This document shows, piece after piece, positions 8,585 through 17,663 of a stretch of DNA of 64,000 nucleotides. The first letter of the stretch is position 1, and each line of letters begins with the position of its first letter. The translations under genes were made by a program, and so were the position numbers. The notes under the pieces were generated by a model that was given only the letters and a program-made list of their open reading frames with translations, searched no databases and was not told the DNA's origin. The stretch is from NCBI GenBank assembly GCA_045810625.1, contig JBJMVQ010000027.1:78735-142734 (forward strand), in the 5' to 3' direction. This stretch comes from JACQFZ01 sp045810625 (lineage in GTDB: Bacteria > Pseudomonadota > Gammaproteobacteria > Acidiferrobacterales > Sulfurifustaceae).

Positions 8585-9301
8585 CTATCGCCGAGCACGC
8601 ATTCGCTCGTTTTCCTCACCGTCGAAACATGCGGCGAGTCGCGCGCGCACTGCGGCGAATGCCTGCGGGTCGAGCGGTGCGGTTCGTGCCGCGCCGCGAC
8701 ACAGAGCGGTGCGAAACCCGAGGTATGTGGGACGAAGATGTACCAGCGGCGCGATGTCGTCGAGCGTCAGGGAGCCGGCGAGACCGGTGATGAGTCCGAA
8801 GGATTGCGCGCGCCGCACGAATGCGGCGAGATCGCCGTCGCGCAGATGAGCGCGCAGACCGCCGGAATGCTTCGCCGCCGTGTCCAGCATCGCGCCCGCG
8901 AAACCGGCGTCGGCGAGTGCATCAAGAAGCGAAAGATCCAGGCCCTCGTCGGCGAAAAGTACGCCGATCAGTCGAACCTTTCGGGCGACGGGAGCCAGTG
9001 CCGCAACGCAATCGCGGCGGTCGCGATGCTCGAACAATCCCACCTTCACGAAGTCGACCGCGGTGCTTGCCGTAGCCAGCGCCGCCTCCATCAACAGCCC
9101 CGGTGCCATCGGCAGATCGCCGATGGTCGCGCTGACCGGTCGCCGGCCCGCGAGAGCGCCGACGATCTGCGCAATGGTCGCAAGCGGCAATGCGCCGAGC
9201 GCCCCCGCCGAGGGATCCTTGAGATCGATGACATCGGCGCCGAACGCCGCGGCCATCTCCGCCTCGGCGCGGTTCGCGGCGCTCGCGAGCATTGCCGTCA
9301 T
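8585..9301 (-). CDS. mfnB: (5-formylfuran-3-yl)methyl phosphate synthase (MfnB family)
   Basis: MfnB makes the furan precursor of methanofuran/methylofuran, the formyl carrier of H4MPT-using methylotrophs, from glyceraldehyde-3-phosphate. The 238-residue product carries the family hallmark DVIDLKDPSAGALGALP with the Schiff-base lysine of LKDP, then FVKVGLFEH, AGAMLDTAAKHSGGL and ITGLAGSLTLDDI, forming a TIM barrel. The ATG at 9301 overlaps the stop of the DUF447 gene (ATGA), so the two are translationally coupled. An internal ATG four codons on (MLASAAN) is a possible alternative. Confidence 0.9.
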   Translation of the reverse strand: MTAMLASAANRAEAEMAAAFGADVIDLKDPSAGALGALPLATIAQIVGALAGRRPVSATIGDLPMAPGLLMEAALATASTAVDFVKVGLFEHRDRRDCVAALAPVARKVRLIGVLFADEGLDLSLLDALADAGFAGAMLDTAAKHSGGLRAHLRDGDLAAFVRRAQSFGLITGLAGSLTLDDIAPLVHLRPTYLGFRTALCRGAARTAPLDPQAFAAVRARLAACFDGEENERMRARR

Positions 9302-9873
9302 ACGCGGCTCCCGGTCGTCTGACCGGCATAATGCCGTTCAATCCGCTCCTTGAGCCAGCCCCATGCCTCGCGTTCGCGGCTGCCGGCGGTTTTTTCCACC
9401 GCTATGGCGAGGTAGGCGATCTCGCGCTCGATCTTCTCCCGCGGCAACAAATGCAAGCGGCTCACCAGAATCGCCGCTTCCACCACGGCGGCCTGTGCGC
9501 GATTGAAGCCGCGGAAGGGCGCGTGCATCTGTTCATGAACGACGCGGCAGTGCAGTTGCGGACGCATTTCGTCCAGCACCGTGCGCTCGACGCGCACTTC
9601 CGCATGCGCGAGACAGTCGGCAAGACGCGCGCCGGGGACGGAGGTCGCCGGCGCGAGCGGCCAGTCGAAACGCCCGGTCAGGCAGCCGGCGATCACGCGC
9701 ACATCGTCGGTGTAGTTGATGACGGCCACGCCGTCGCGCAGGAGATTGTCGAGCGTGCCCGACGGACGAAACGGAGCGAGGATGACAGCGCCGTCGTCCT
9801 GGCGCACGCCCATGGGCGCGATGTGGGTCTTGCCCTCGGCCGTGCGCGTGGTGACGACCGTTTCGTGAATCAT
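9298..9873 (-). CDS. DUF447 family protein, H4MPT/methylofuran cluster
   Basis: A 191-residue protein with a flavin-reductase-like split-barrel look: IHETVVTTRTAEGKTHIAPMGVRQDD, then FRPSGTLDNLLRDGVAVINYTDD and a C-terminal helical part. DUF447 proteins are shared by methanogens and methylotrophs and co-occur with C1-cofactor genes; I know of no proven reaction. It overlaps by four bases both the DHPS-like gene upstream and mfnB downstream. Confidence 0.85.
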   Translation of the reverse strand: MIHETVVTTRTAEGKTHIAPMGVRQDDGAVILAPFRPSGTLDNLLRDGVAVINYTDDVRVIAGCLTGRFDWPLAPATSVPGARLADCLAHAEVRVERTVLDEMRPQLHCRVVHEQMHAPFRGFNRAQAAVVEAAILVSRLHLLPREKIEREIAYLAIAVEKTAGSREREAWGWLKERIERHYAGQTTGSRV

Positions 9874-11270
9874 GGCGGAGTTTCCGAGCGCGCGTTCAAT
9901 GTGGAGCCCGGCGGCGTGTAACGAGTGAGATCGTCAGCCGCGCGCGGCACGGCGGCGCCCCACGTCAGCGCTTCGTCCTGCGTATAGCGTTTGCCGAGCT
10001 GCCAGGCGATCTGCGCACGCGCGAGCTCCACGCCGAGATAGAAAGCGTGCGCGCCGTCCGATTCCACGCGCAGATGCGGAAACAGAGCGAACGGATCTGT
10101 CGCCGTGTGCAGACCGTCGCGGTTGTAAGCGTGGATGCCGGCGGCGCTCACTTGAATGCGAAAGCTCGGATCGCGTATCGCCGCGGCGAGCTCGCGAATC
10201 TCCTCCGGGCCGTAGGGGAACGGGCGGCGCTCGTGCACTTGCAGCAGGCCCGGGTGCAGACTGCGCGGGAGGCTGCGTTCCGCGCGGGCGGCGTACATCA
10301 GGCGGCGGGCAACGTCGGCTTCGCGGACGGCGGCGCGTGCATGCGCGCTGACCTCGGTGGTGAGAATGTGACGGATGCCGAGCTCCGAGGCGATCCCGAG
10401 CAGCACGGCGGTGATGCCGCTCGTGTCCGCGTCCGTCAGCTCGGTTAGGTTGCCCGTGCCCATGAATATCTCGACCTCCGGATGACGCACGCGTACTTCG
10501 CGATAGCGCATGAGCGACTCGACGAAACCGAAATGGATCGGATCGAGCACGGGATCGACGAAATAGCGACGGCCGCGATGCGCAAGCCGCGCGGCGGCAC
10601 GGTCGAGGGAATCGAGATCGCCCGCCGTCGCCGGGATCAGCACCGGAACCGCATCGGTTTCGTCGGCGAGCCAGAGCGTGTCTTCGTTGAGACTCAGCAG
10701 ATAATTCGCGCCGCCGCGTATCCCGCGCCGCAACTCCTCGGTGTCGAGGGAATCGATGCTGACTTCATAGCCCGCGTCCCGCAGGCTCGCCACGGTTTCT
10801 TCGAGGTGCGGGAACGGCGTGCCCGGCAGGCATCCGATGTCGATCACATCCGCTCCCGACTCGCGGTAATGCTTCGCGCGCTCATGAATCGCTTCGATCG
10901 CGAGCTGCGGCGCGTCGACGATCTCCGCGAAGATGCGCATGTCGTAGCGGCTCAGGTCCGGCGGTGCGGAACGGCGCCCGAAGAACGACGGCAAGTCCTT
11001 GAGCTCGTCGGGTCCGCGTTCCACCGGGACGCCGAGTTGACGCGTCAGCTCGGCGACATCCCCGCGACAGCGCCCTGGAATCACGACACGGTTCGCGCCC
11101 ATGGCGTCCGGCAGACGCCGGCGGATCATGTCGGTCGTCATCAGCGCCGCAACGCTCACGCCCAGCTCGTGCACCTGGTAGGTAAACGGCGTCGGCTGCA
11201 TCGCCTGCAGCACTTTGTGCAGCTGGGGCTCGGCGAGCTTGCCGGTCAGGAAGAGGATCTGCTCAGGCAT
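9870..11270 (-). CDS. Dihydropteroate-synthase-like protein (DUF6513), H4MPT biosynthesis
   Basis: 466 residues. The N-terminal ~120 (QILFLTGKLAEPQLHKVL, VIPGRCRGDVAEL) match the DUF6513 extension. The middle is a DHPS-type TIM barrel (AIHERAKHYRESGADVIDIGCLPGTPFPHLEE, VSIDSLDTEELRRGIRGGANYLLSLNEDT, DPVLDPIHFG). The family is found in H4MPT-using methylotrophs and is thought to act where pterin and the arylamine are joined; a separate canonical folP lies at 34146. The ATG at 11270 is the only good start. 39 bases separate it from the PTPS gene upstream. Confidence 0.86.
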   Translation of the reverse strand: MPEQILFLTGKLAEPQLHKVLQAMQPTPFTYQVHELGVSVAALMTTDMIRRRLPDAMGANRVVIPGRCRGDVAELTRQLGVPVERGPDELKDLPSFFGRRSAPPDLSRYDMRIFAEIVDAPQLAIEAIHERAKHYRESGADVIDIGCLPGTPFPHLEETVASLRDAGYEVSIDSLDTEELRRGIRGGANYLLSLNEDTLWLADETDAVPVLIPATAGDLDSLDRAAARLAHRGRRYFVDPVLDPIHFGFVESLMRYREVRVRHPEVEIFMGTGNLTELTDADTSGITAVLLGIASELGIRHILTTEVSAHARAAVREADVARRLMYAARAERSLPRSLHPGLLQVHERRPFPYGPEEIRELAAAIRDPSFRIQVSAAGIHAYNRDGLHTATDPFALFPHLRVESDGAHAFYLGVELARAQIAWQLGKRYTQDEALTWGAAVPRAADDLTRYTPPGSTLNARSETPP

Positions 11271-11309
11271 GCGGCGGTATGCGCTCGACGCGACGCGCGC
11301 CCCGCTGTT

Positions 11310-11867
11310 TCAGGCGCTGTCGCGAAGCGTCCGCCGGCAAACGCCCCATTGCCGGTCCGCTTCTTCGACCGCCACTTCGATCTCGGCGATGTTGCCGAGC
11401 CGCTCCCGCGCACCTAGCGCCCGCAGCAGCTCGGCGCCCATATGCCAGGCGCTCATTTCGGCGGTGGTGTTCGCGACGGGAAGCACGGCGCAGTTCTGCT
11501 CGGGCAGAACGAAGCGCTTGTCGTAGACGTTGACCTCGATCCAGCCCTCGCCGCGAGTCAGCCGCACCTCGCGGCTTTGGCCCGGCAACAGCACGCGGTC
11601 GTGCAGCGTCGCGCAGACCTCGCGCGCGAGCTGCGTGAGCTCGACGAAATCGACCACGAACGCGTCCGCCGTGTTGTCGCCGTGCACGCGCAGGCGGACA
11701 TGAAAGTTGTGTCCGTGGAGGTTTTCACAGATTCCCGCGTAAGTGATGAAGTGCGCGGCGTTGAAATGAAGTTCCGCCGGTTCGATCCACACGCCGAAAT
11801 GCTCGGCGATCGATCGTTGCTCGAACGCGAGTGGGAACGGCACGGGTGCGGGAGTGGTCATGGTCAC
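11310..11867 (-). CDS. 6-pyruvoyl-tetrahydropterin synthase / QueD family protein
   Basis: A 185-residue COG0720 protein acting on dihydroneopterin triphosphate. Zinc ligands are visible in HFNAAHF and NLHGHNFHV. The catalytic motif reads C-E-N-L-H-G-H, so both a Cys (C-x3-HGH, QueD/PTPS type) and a Glu (E-x2-HGH, described for PTPS-III) are present and subtype cannot be called by eye. It is in the H4MPT block rather than near queC/queE, so supply of 6-hydroxymethyl-pterin for H4MPT is the favoured role (inference). The GTG at 11867 overlaps the stop of the sigma-54 regulator; ATG 11861 is an alternative. Confidence 0.85.
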   Translation of the reverse strand: MTMTTPAPVPFPLAFEQRSIAEHFGVWIEPAELHFNAAHFITYAGICENLHGHNFHVRLRVHGDNTADAFVVDFVELTQLAREVCATLHDRVLLPGQSREVRLTRGEGWIEVNVYDKRFVLPEQNCAVLPVANTTAEMSAWHMGAELLRALGARERLGNIAEIEVAVEEADRQWGVCRRTLRDSA

Positions 11868-13825
11868 CCTTCGTAGCGCTCGACGCCGCGCCCGATGCGG
11901 TAGTGCTTCATCTTTCGGTACAGCGTGTTGCGGCTCACTTTGAGCTGCTTCGCCGCAAGGCTGATGTTCCAGCGATTCTGTTCGATGACGCGCACGAGGG
12001 CTTCGTATTCCGCCTCCTTCAACGGGCTTTCGGCGGGCCGACTCAGGTGCGGCGTTTGCGGCGTCGGTTCGACCGAAGGGCTCGCCGAGTCGTTATACAG
12101 CTCGGCCGGTATGTCGCGCAGCTGTACGCAGCGGTCGTCGCAAAGCGCGATCATTATGCGCAGCGCTCCGCGCAACTGCCGGACGTTCCCGGGCCAAGCG
12201 TAGTTCTCGAGCCAGCGCAGCGCTTCGTCGCTGAAGCTGATCGGCTCGCCTGCGCTTTCGTCGCGCGCGAGACGCAGGATCAGCCGCCGGCGGTCCGTGC
12301 GCTCGCGTAGCGGCGGCAGCGACAGCACCAGACCCTGAAGCCGGTAATAGAGGTCCCTGCGGAACGCGCCTTCCCGCATCAGCGCCGGCAGGTCCTGATG
12401 CGTGGCGCTGACCACACGGACATCGACACTGAGCGTTGCTTCGCCGCCGAGCGGTACGACTTCCTTCTCCTCGAGGAGACGCAAGAGCCGGCTTTGCAGC
12501 CCAAGCGGCATGTCGCCGATCTCGTCGAAGAAGAGGGTGCCGCCGTTCGCCTGCAGGATCTTGCCGCGCCGTCCCTCGCGGCTGGCGCCCGTGAACGCGC
12601 CCGGCCGGTAGCCGAACAGCTCGCTCTCGATCAGCGTTTCCGGGATCGCGGCGCAGTTGATGACGATGAAGGGTTTGTCGCGACGGTCGCTGGCCTCGTG
12701 TATCGCGCGCGCGAGCCGGCCCTTGCCGCTGCCGGTTTCGCCGAAAAGCAGAATCGGAATGTCCTTGTTCAGGACGCGCTTGGCGCGACGAATGTTCTCC
12801 GCCATGCGCGGATCGCCGAAATCGAGATCATCGAGCGGCGATCCCGGTGCGCGCACGGCCGGTTCGGTCGCGACCGGCGCCGTGCGGGCGGCGCGCGTCG
12901 GCGTCTTGTCCGGTTGTTGCACCAGCGCGAAGAAGCGACGGCCCTCGCGGAACTCGCGAATCGGCAGCGGATGCGACCCATTGGTCCACGCGCGCTGCAG
13001 CAGCGCGCCGACCGTGACGTTGAACACCTCCTCGATACGCCGCCCCAGCAGCTCCTTGGCCGACTCGTAGCCGAGTTGAAACAGGGCGCTGCGGTTGGCG
13101 GCGAGCACGCGCCCGTCGGTATCGAAGGCGACGGTCCCCTCACCGAGCGTGTGCACGAATTCCGGCCGGCTGTGGAAGCGAATCACGTATTCGCCGCTCA
13201 ACGCATGCAACAGCAGGCGGTTCTCGAGCATCTGCGCGGCCATGTTGACGAGCACCATGGTGTGTTGCTGCGCCAGCTTCGAGCTGCCCGACGCATCGAG
13301 CACGGCGAGCAGCGCGCCGTGCGGATCGAAGATCGGCGCCGCCGAGCACGTCAGCCCGGCGTTGTGGAGGTAGAAGTGCTCGCGGTGATGCACGACGACG
13401 GGCTTCTGTTCGATCAGGCAGGTCCCCATGCCGTTCGTGCCCTGCTGCTTTTCGCTCCAGACGCCGCCGACGGTGAGCCCGCTGCGGCGCGCGAGATCGT
13501 CGAAGCTCGGATCGCCGATGAAGTGAACCACCACGCCGCTCGCGTCCGTCAGCATGACCGCGTAGCCGGAGCCGGTGATCTGCTGATACAGATTCGCCAT
13601 TTCCGCCTGTGCGAAGGAGAGCAAGGGCCCGAGCCGCTCCTCGCGTTCGGCGAGATCGCTTCCGTTGAGGATCAAGGGTTCGCTCTCGCTCGACGGATCG
13701 AGGCGATAATCCCGCAAGCAGCGTTCCCACGAGCGCGTGATGATGCTGTTGACGGGCAGACCGTTGCGGCCGCCCTCGACTGCGGCGTGAACGAGTCTGG
13801 CGTGAGCACTGCCCGCTGTGATCAT
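11864..13825 (-). CDS. Sigma-54-dependent regulator, AcoR type (GAF-PAS-AAA+-Fis)
   Basis: A 653-residue enhancer-binding protein. In order: N-terminal AcoR-type region with a GAF sensor (about 80-200, WSEKQQGTNGMGTCL), a PAS-like segment (about 225-280), AAA+ domain with Walker A GETGSGKG (362-369), the sigma-54 contact loop GAFTGA (409-414) and Walker B GTLFFDEIGDMP, then a Fis-type HTH at the C-terminus (WNISLAAKQLKVSRNTLYRKMK). AcoR relatives respond to small carbon substrates such as acetoin or alcohols. Its stop overlaps the PTPS start by four bases, so it is first gene of the H4MPT block. The effector is unknown. Confidence 0.92.
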   Translation of the reverse strand: MITAGSAHARLVHAAVEGGRNGLPVNSIITRSWERCLRDYRLDPSSESEPLILNGSDLAEREERLGPLLSFAQAEMANLYQQITGSGYAVMLTDASGVVVHFIGDPSFDDLARRSGLTVGGVWSEKQQGTNGMGTCLIEQKPVVVHHREHFYLHNAGLTCSAAPIFDPHGALLAVLDASGSSKLAQQHTMVLVNMAAQMLENRLLLHALSGEYVIRFHSRPEFVHTLGEGTVAFDTDGRVLAANRSALFQLGYESAKELLGRRIEEVFNVTVGALLQRAWTNGSHPLPIREFREGRRFFALVQQPDKTPTRAARTAPVATEPAVRAPGSPLDDLDFGDPRMAENIRRAKRVLNKDIPILLFGETGSGKGRLARAIHEASDRRDKPFIVINCAAIPETLIESELFGYRPGAFTGASREGRRGKILQANGGTLFFDEIGDMPLGLQSRLLRLLEEKEVVPLGGEATLSVDVRVVSATHQDLPALMREGAFRRDLYYRLQGLVLSLPPLRERTDRRRLILRLARDESAGEPISFSDEALRWLENYAWPGNVRQLRGALRIMIALCDDRCVQLRDIPAELYNDSASPSVEPTPQTPHLSRPAESPLKEAEYEALVRVIEQNRWNISLAAKQLKVSRNTLYRKMKHYRIGRGVERYEG

Positions 13826-14160
13826 CGGTCCTTCTCCGACGGCGCCAGGTGGCGGGTCGCGCGTTCGTGCGATAGCGGCCCGTGGGCTGTGGCAGTGAAA
13901 CCTATTCTTAGGCTAAGACGGTGTAAGTGCAAGCAACGAGCGCCGGCGCGCACGTTCGCTTTCGCCGAAACGGCGAGACCCCACACTCGCGTCAGGGTCG
14001 CGCGCCGGGAACGTCGGTTTGCGCTCGCGAGCATCGTGCGTCTCCCGCGCTCGAATCTCTACGTACACATCGGTGCGATTCTCGCGCCGATTGGTCCGGC
14101 GATGTGGCTTGTCATAACATGTCGTCATTCGACATTCAGCGCGCACTCAAGGAGACCGAT
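13826..14160. promoter_or_regulatory. Divergent promoter region with a short inverted repeat
   Basis: 335 bases between the sigma-54 regulator (minus) and a small secreted protein (plus). An inverted repeat ATGTCG-tcatt-CGACAT lies at 14119-14135, about 25 bases before the ATG at 14161, and could be an operator or a leader hairpin. An AAGGAGA ribosome site follows it. I found no convincing -24/-12 sigma-54 promoter. Confidence 0.4.
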
Positions 14161-14496
14161 ATGATCCGTTCGTCAACGGCGGCGCTGGGACTCCTGCTTG
14201 CGAGTCCGATCTGGGCCAACGACTATCCAACCGCGGATCGCGTGGAGTACGTTCTGGAGTGCTTGTACGACCATGGCGGGAAGCAGGAATACGTTTACAA
14301 ATGTTCCTGTGTCATCGACGAAGTCGCGAAAGCGTTGCCCTATGACGAATACCTGGAAGTCTCTACGGCCGCTCGCTATCAAACGTTGGGCGGCGATCGC
14401 GGCGGCGAGTTTCGCGATCCGGAAGCGGTGAAAGACGCCGTGAAAAAGTATCGCGAGCTTCAGACTCAATCCAAGCAGCAGTGCGGAATCAAGTAA
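14161..14496 (+). CDS. Small periplasmic cysteine-containing protein, unknown function
   Basis: 111 residues with a short signal peptide (MIRSSTAALGLLLASPIWA, cleavage after the Ala before NDYPTAD). The mature part is charged and mostly helical, with four Cys: one in LECLYDH, two in KCSCVID and one near the end (QQCGIK), so disulfides or metal binding are possible. The ATG has a good site (AAGGAGACCGAT). It stands alone between the sigma-54 regulator and the pentapeptide gene. I do not recognise the family. Confidence 0.75.
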   Translation: MIRSSTAALGLLLASPIWANDYPTADRVEYVLECLYDHGGKQEYVYKCSCVIDEVAKALPYDEYLEVSTAARYQTLGGDRGGEFRDPEAVKDAVKKYRELQTQSKQQCGIK

Positions 14497-14748
14497 GTGC
14501 CGGCCTCGCCGTTCTTGTTCGCAAACTGGCGGCCGGCGGGTCGGTGATAACCATCGCGCGTCACCGCCGCGGACGCGGAGGTTTTCGATGAAGTACTTTG
14601 GTTGGCGTCTTTTGTGTACCTGGCGTTACCGAACGCTCGCCTTAGTCGTTAGCGAATAACAGCATGGAACGGCATGGCGCACGACCCTTGTCTCGATTTC
14701 TTCGCTTTTCCTCCGTGTCCTTTGCGTCCTCTGCGGTCGGCTTTAATG

Positions 14749-15546
14749 TTAAAAGCTTGCCCGCTCGCGGTTTTTCGCCTGCGCCAGCCCCTTTGCCGCA
14801 TCGAGCCCCTTGGCGCCCTTGAAGTTGGCGCCGGCCAGATCGGCGCCCGTCAGGTCGGCTCCGGTCAGCTCGGCGCCGGTGAGATCGGCACCCGAAAGAT
14901 CGGCGTAGGACAGGTTCGTGCGCGCGAGATTGGCATTCGTGAGGTTGGCGAACGCCAGCACCGCGCGGTTCGCATCGGCGCCGGAAAAATCGGCGCCCGT
15001 TAGATCGGCGCTCGAGAAGTCGTTGCGCATCTGTCCCATCGGTTGATTTTTGAGATCGACGCCGAGCTTGGCGTTGGCGAGCTTCGCACCGCGCAGATTC
15101 ACGCGCGCGAGACGCGCAATGATGCGTGCGCCGGAAAGGTTCGCTCCCGCAAAATTCGGCGCCTCCGTCGCCTGCACATCGACGCTCGGGTAGATCACCG
15201 GCGCGAACAGGCTGGCGTTCGAAAGATCGGCGTTGCTGAAGTCGGCGCGCATCAACCAGGCGGCATCGAGATTGGCTCCGGTCAGGTTTGCGCCCGCCAA
15301 ATTCGCGCCCACCAGCTTCGTTCCGAACAGGTTGGCGCGCGCGAGACTCGCGCGCTTGAAGTCGATCCGGCTCAAATCGAGCTCCGAGAGATTCCTGCCC
15401 GCCAGATCGGCGGGGCGATCGCCGGAAGCGGCGGCGAGGAGATTGCGGACTTCGTCGGCGGTCACGTCAGCCGCAAGTGTCGTCATCGGGAGCGATGCGG
15501 AAAGAAGTACGGCAAGACAGGCGGCGAACGAGAAGCGTGAAGGCAT
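14749..15546 (-). CDS. Secreted pentapeptide-repeat protein
   Basis: 265 residues. An N-terminal signal peptide (FAACLAVLLSASLPMTTLAA) is followed, from about residue 50, by repeats of the A(D/N)Lxx type, for example ANLAGANLTGANL and ADLTGADFSGADAN, running nearly to the C-terminus. Such repeats fold into a right-handed beta-helix; in a periplasmic protein the role is unknown. The ATG at 15546 gives a proper signal peptide. It is divergent from moxR, with a 204-base gap holding both promoters. Confidence 0.88.
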   Translation of the reverse strand: MPSRFSFAACLAVLLSASLPMTTLAADVTADEVRNLLAAASGDRPADLAGRNLSELDLSRIDFKRASLARANLFGTKLVGANLAGANLTGANLDAAWLMRADFSNADLSNASLFAPVIYPSVDVQATEAPNFAGANLSGARIIARLARVNLRGAKLANAKLGVDLKNQPMGQMRNDFSSADLTGADFSGADANRAVLAFANLTNANLARTNLSYADLSGADLTGAELTGADLTGADLAGANFKGAKGLDAAKGLAQAKNRERASF

Positions 15547-15750
15547 GGAGGCGTGTCCTCGACGGCCAAAGTTTCTCAGCGACGTCTTAACGAAGTCGCG
15601 ACGCCTATCGATTGTGGACCGTCCGCCGGTGCGTGGGAAGGCGAAGCCCGCATGAAGCGCGCGCGTATTGCCCGTGTTACTTGCAGCCGGCCGCGCGACG
15701 CGGTCAGAATGCGTGACGCCTTCCCAGTGCGTTACTCCGGAGGATTCGCC

Positions 15751-16797
15751 GTGCCGGATCTCCTGTCCGACCGCGTTTTCGAACCCGACAGTATGCTCGC
15801 CGACTGGCACGAGCGCGCGCTCGCGCTCGAGACGGAGGTGGCGCGCGCGGTCGTCGGTCAGGAGCGCGTCATTCGCTTGCTGAACGTCGCGGCATTCGCG
15901 CGCGGTCATGTGCTGCTCGAGGGCGACGTCGGCGTCGGCAAGACAACGCTGCTGCGCGCGTTCGCCCGCGCCATCGGCGGCGGCTATCAGCGGGTCGAAG
16001 GCACCATCGACCTGATGCCGAACGACCTCGTCTACTACACCTACATCGACGAAGTGGGCAAGCCGCGCGTCGAGCCGGGTCCGCTCGTGCGCGAGAGCGA
16101 GGCGCTCGCCGTCTTTTTCTTCAACGAGATCAACCGCGCGCGGCCGCAAGTGCATTCACTGCTGCTGCGCGTAATGGCCGAGCGCAGTGTCCATGCGTTC
16201 AACCGCGATTACCATTTTCCGTACCTGCAAGTCGTCGCGGATCGCAATCGGGTCGAAAAAGAGGAGACCTTCGAGATCGCGTCCGCGGCGCGCGACCGCT
16301 TTCTCATGGAGATCACGATCGAAGCGCCGGCCGGCCGGGACGCGCAGCGCGCGCTCGTCTTCGACCCGCGATTTCACGACATCGACGAGCTGATCGCGCG
16401 CGTGCGACCGGCGATCCTGCCGTTTCGCGAGTTGAACGCGATCGGCGGAGCGATTCAGGAGGCGATCGCTTCGAGTCCCGCGCTCGAGCAATACGCGCTC
16501 AGCCTCTGGCAGGCGACACGCCGTCCGCAGGACTATGGCGTCCGCATCGACGACGTGGACATGGAGAATTTCGTGCTCGCCGGCGCGAGCCCGCGCGCCA
16601 TGAGCATGCTCATGCGCGCCGCGCGCGTGGTCGCCTGGCTGGCGGGGCGCGCAAGCGTGGTGCCGGAAGACGTGCAATCCGTTTTGCACGAAGCGCTCGC
16701 GCACCGCATTTATTTTCAACCCGTGTACGAGCTGCGACGGGCACACCTCGCACGCGAGCTGATGCGCCAGATCGTGACGCGCGTGGCAGCCCCGTAA
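15751..16797 (+). CDS. mxaR: MoxR-type AAA+ ATPase of the methanol dehydrogenase cluster
   Basis: A 348-residue cytoplasmic MoxR ATPase. Walker A is GDVGVGKTT and the Walker B region AVFFFNEINRARPQV, followed by the MoxR lid. MoxR/MxaR works with MxaS, A, C, K and L in activation or metal loading of methanol dehydrogenase. The GTG at 15751 (VPDLLSDRVFEPD) is chosen because GGAGG lies seven bases upstream; longer upstream frames have no such site and look unlike the family. Its stop overlaps the mxaS start (TAATG). First gene of a tight six-gene run. Confidence 0.92.
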   Translation: MPDLLSDRVFEPDSMLADWHERALALETEVARAVVGQERVIRLLNVAAFARGHVLLEGDVGVGKTTLLRAFARAIGGGYQRVEGTIDLMPNDLVYYTYIDEVGKPRVEPGPLVRESEALAVFFFNEINRARPQVHSLLLRVMAERSVHAFNRDYHFPYLQVVADRNRVEKEETFEIASAARDRFLMEITIEAPAGRDAQRALVFDPRFHDIDELIARVRPAILPFRELNAIGGAIQEAIASSPALEQYALSLWQATRRPQDYGVRIDDVDMENFVLAGASPRAMSMLMRAARVVAWLAGRASVVPEDVQSVLHEALAHRIYFQPVYELRRAHLARELMRQIVTRVAAP

Positions 16798-17663
16798 TGG
16801 AGTGGGAGTTCCACTACCGGATCGCGTGGCGCGTGCGCGCGCACTACCCCGGTCATCACCGCTCGGCGGCGGGCGGCGGCGGTTTCGAATTTCATTCGCA
16901 CGCGCCGCTACTGGCCGCCGCCGATCCGCGCCGCCTTGACGTCCGCGCGAGCCTGCACGATCCGTTCGGGCAATGGGTCGTGCGCGTGCATCATCAGCGA
17001 AGCAGCGTTCCCGTGTACGTGCTCGCCGATCTTTCCGCATCGATGGGGTTTCAGGGGGCGCGCCGCAAGCTCGACGTGCTCGCCGATCTGGTTGCCGCCG
17101 CCGGCTATTCGGCCGGCCGGACCGGCGATCCGTTCGGTTTTGTCGGTTGTGACGAGCGGGTGCGGGCCGATTTGCTGCTGCCGTCGACGCGCGCGCGCGG
17201 CGCGGGGGCCGCGCTCGCCGACCGGCTCCGTAAGCTCCCGCTGACCGGCGTCGGCGCGGGCGGGCTGCTCGAGGCGCCGCGCTATCTCGGTAAGCAGCGC
17301 GCGCTCGTGCTACTCGCTTCCGATTTTCATTTCCCGCTCACACTCGTGCGCGAGCTGCGCGACCGGCTCGCGCGGCACGACGTTGTTCCGATCGTGATTT
17401 GGGACGCGCTCGAAGCGGCGGGGCCGGGCGACGGCCGCGGGCTGGCGCGGCTGCGCGACAGCGAGAGCGGCGCGGAGCGCACGCTCATCCTGCGCGCCTC
17501 CGTGCGCGCGCGGCTGGCCGCGGCGTATGCGCGGCGGCGCAACGAGCTGCGGGAGGCGTTGCAGCGTTTCGGGCGCGAGCCGTTTTTTCTGATCGGAAGT
17601 TTCGACGTCGATGCGCTCACGCGGTACTTCTTTCATGGCGCCGGAGCGGGCGGCGCGTCTTGA
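16797..17663 (+). CDS. mxaS: MxaS, DUF58 protein
   Basis: 288 residues. The DUF58 core is visible: VYVLADLSASMGFQGARRKLD is the conserved VWA-like segment, with LVLLASDFHFPL later. No membrane segment is obvious, so it is probably cytoplasmic or peripheral. DUF58 proteins pair with MoxR ATPases. In methylotrophs MxaS belongs to the accessory set needed for active methanol dehydrogenase. The start overlaps the moxR stop and the 3' end overlaps mxaA by about 29 bases. Confidence 0.88.
   Translation: MEWEFHYRIAWRVRAHYPGHHRSAAGGGGFEFHSHAPLLAAADPRRLDVRASLHDPFGQWVVRVHHQRSSVPVYVLADLSASMGFQGARRKLDVLADLVAAAGYSAGRTGDPFGFVGCDERVRADLLLPSTRARGAGAALADRLRKLPLTGVGAGGLLEAPRYLGKQRALVLLASDFHFPLTLVRELRDRLARHDVVPIVIWDALEAAGPGDGRGLARLRDSESGAERTLILRASVRARLAAAYARRRNELREALQRFGREPFFLIGSFDVDALTRYFFHGAGAGGAS

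Noticed and set aside
13826..14160. Sigma-54 promoter near the sigma-54 regulator
   Set aside because: No TGGCAC-N5-TTGC pair with correct spacing found on either strand.
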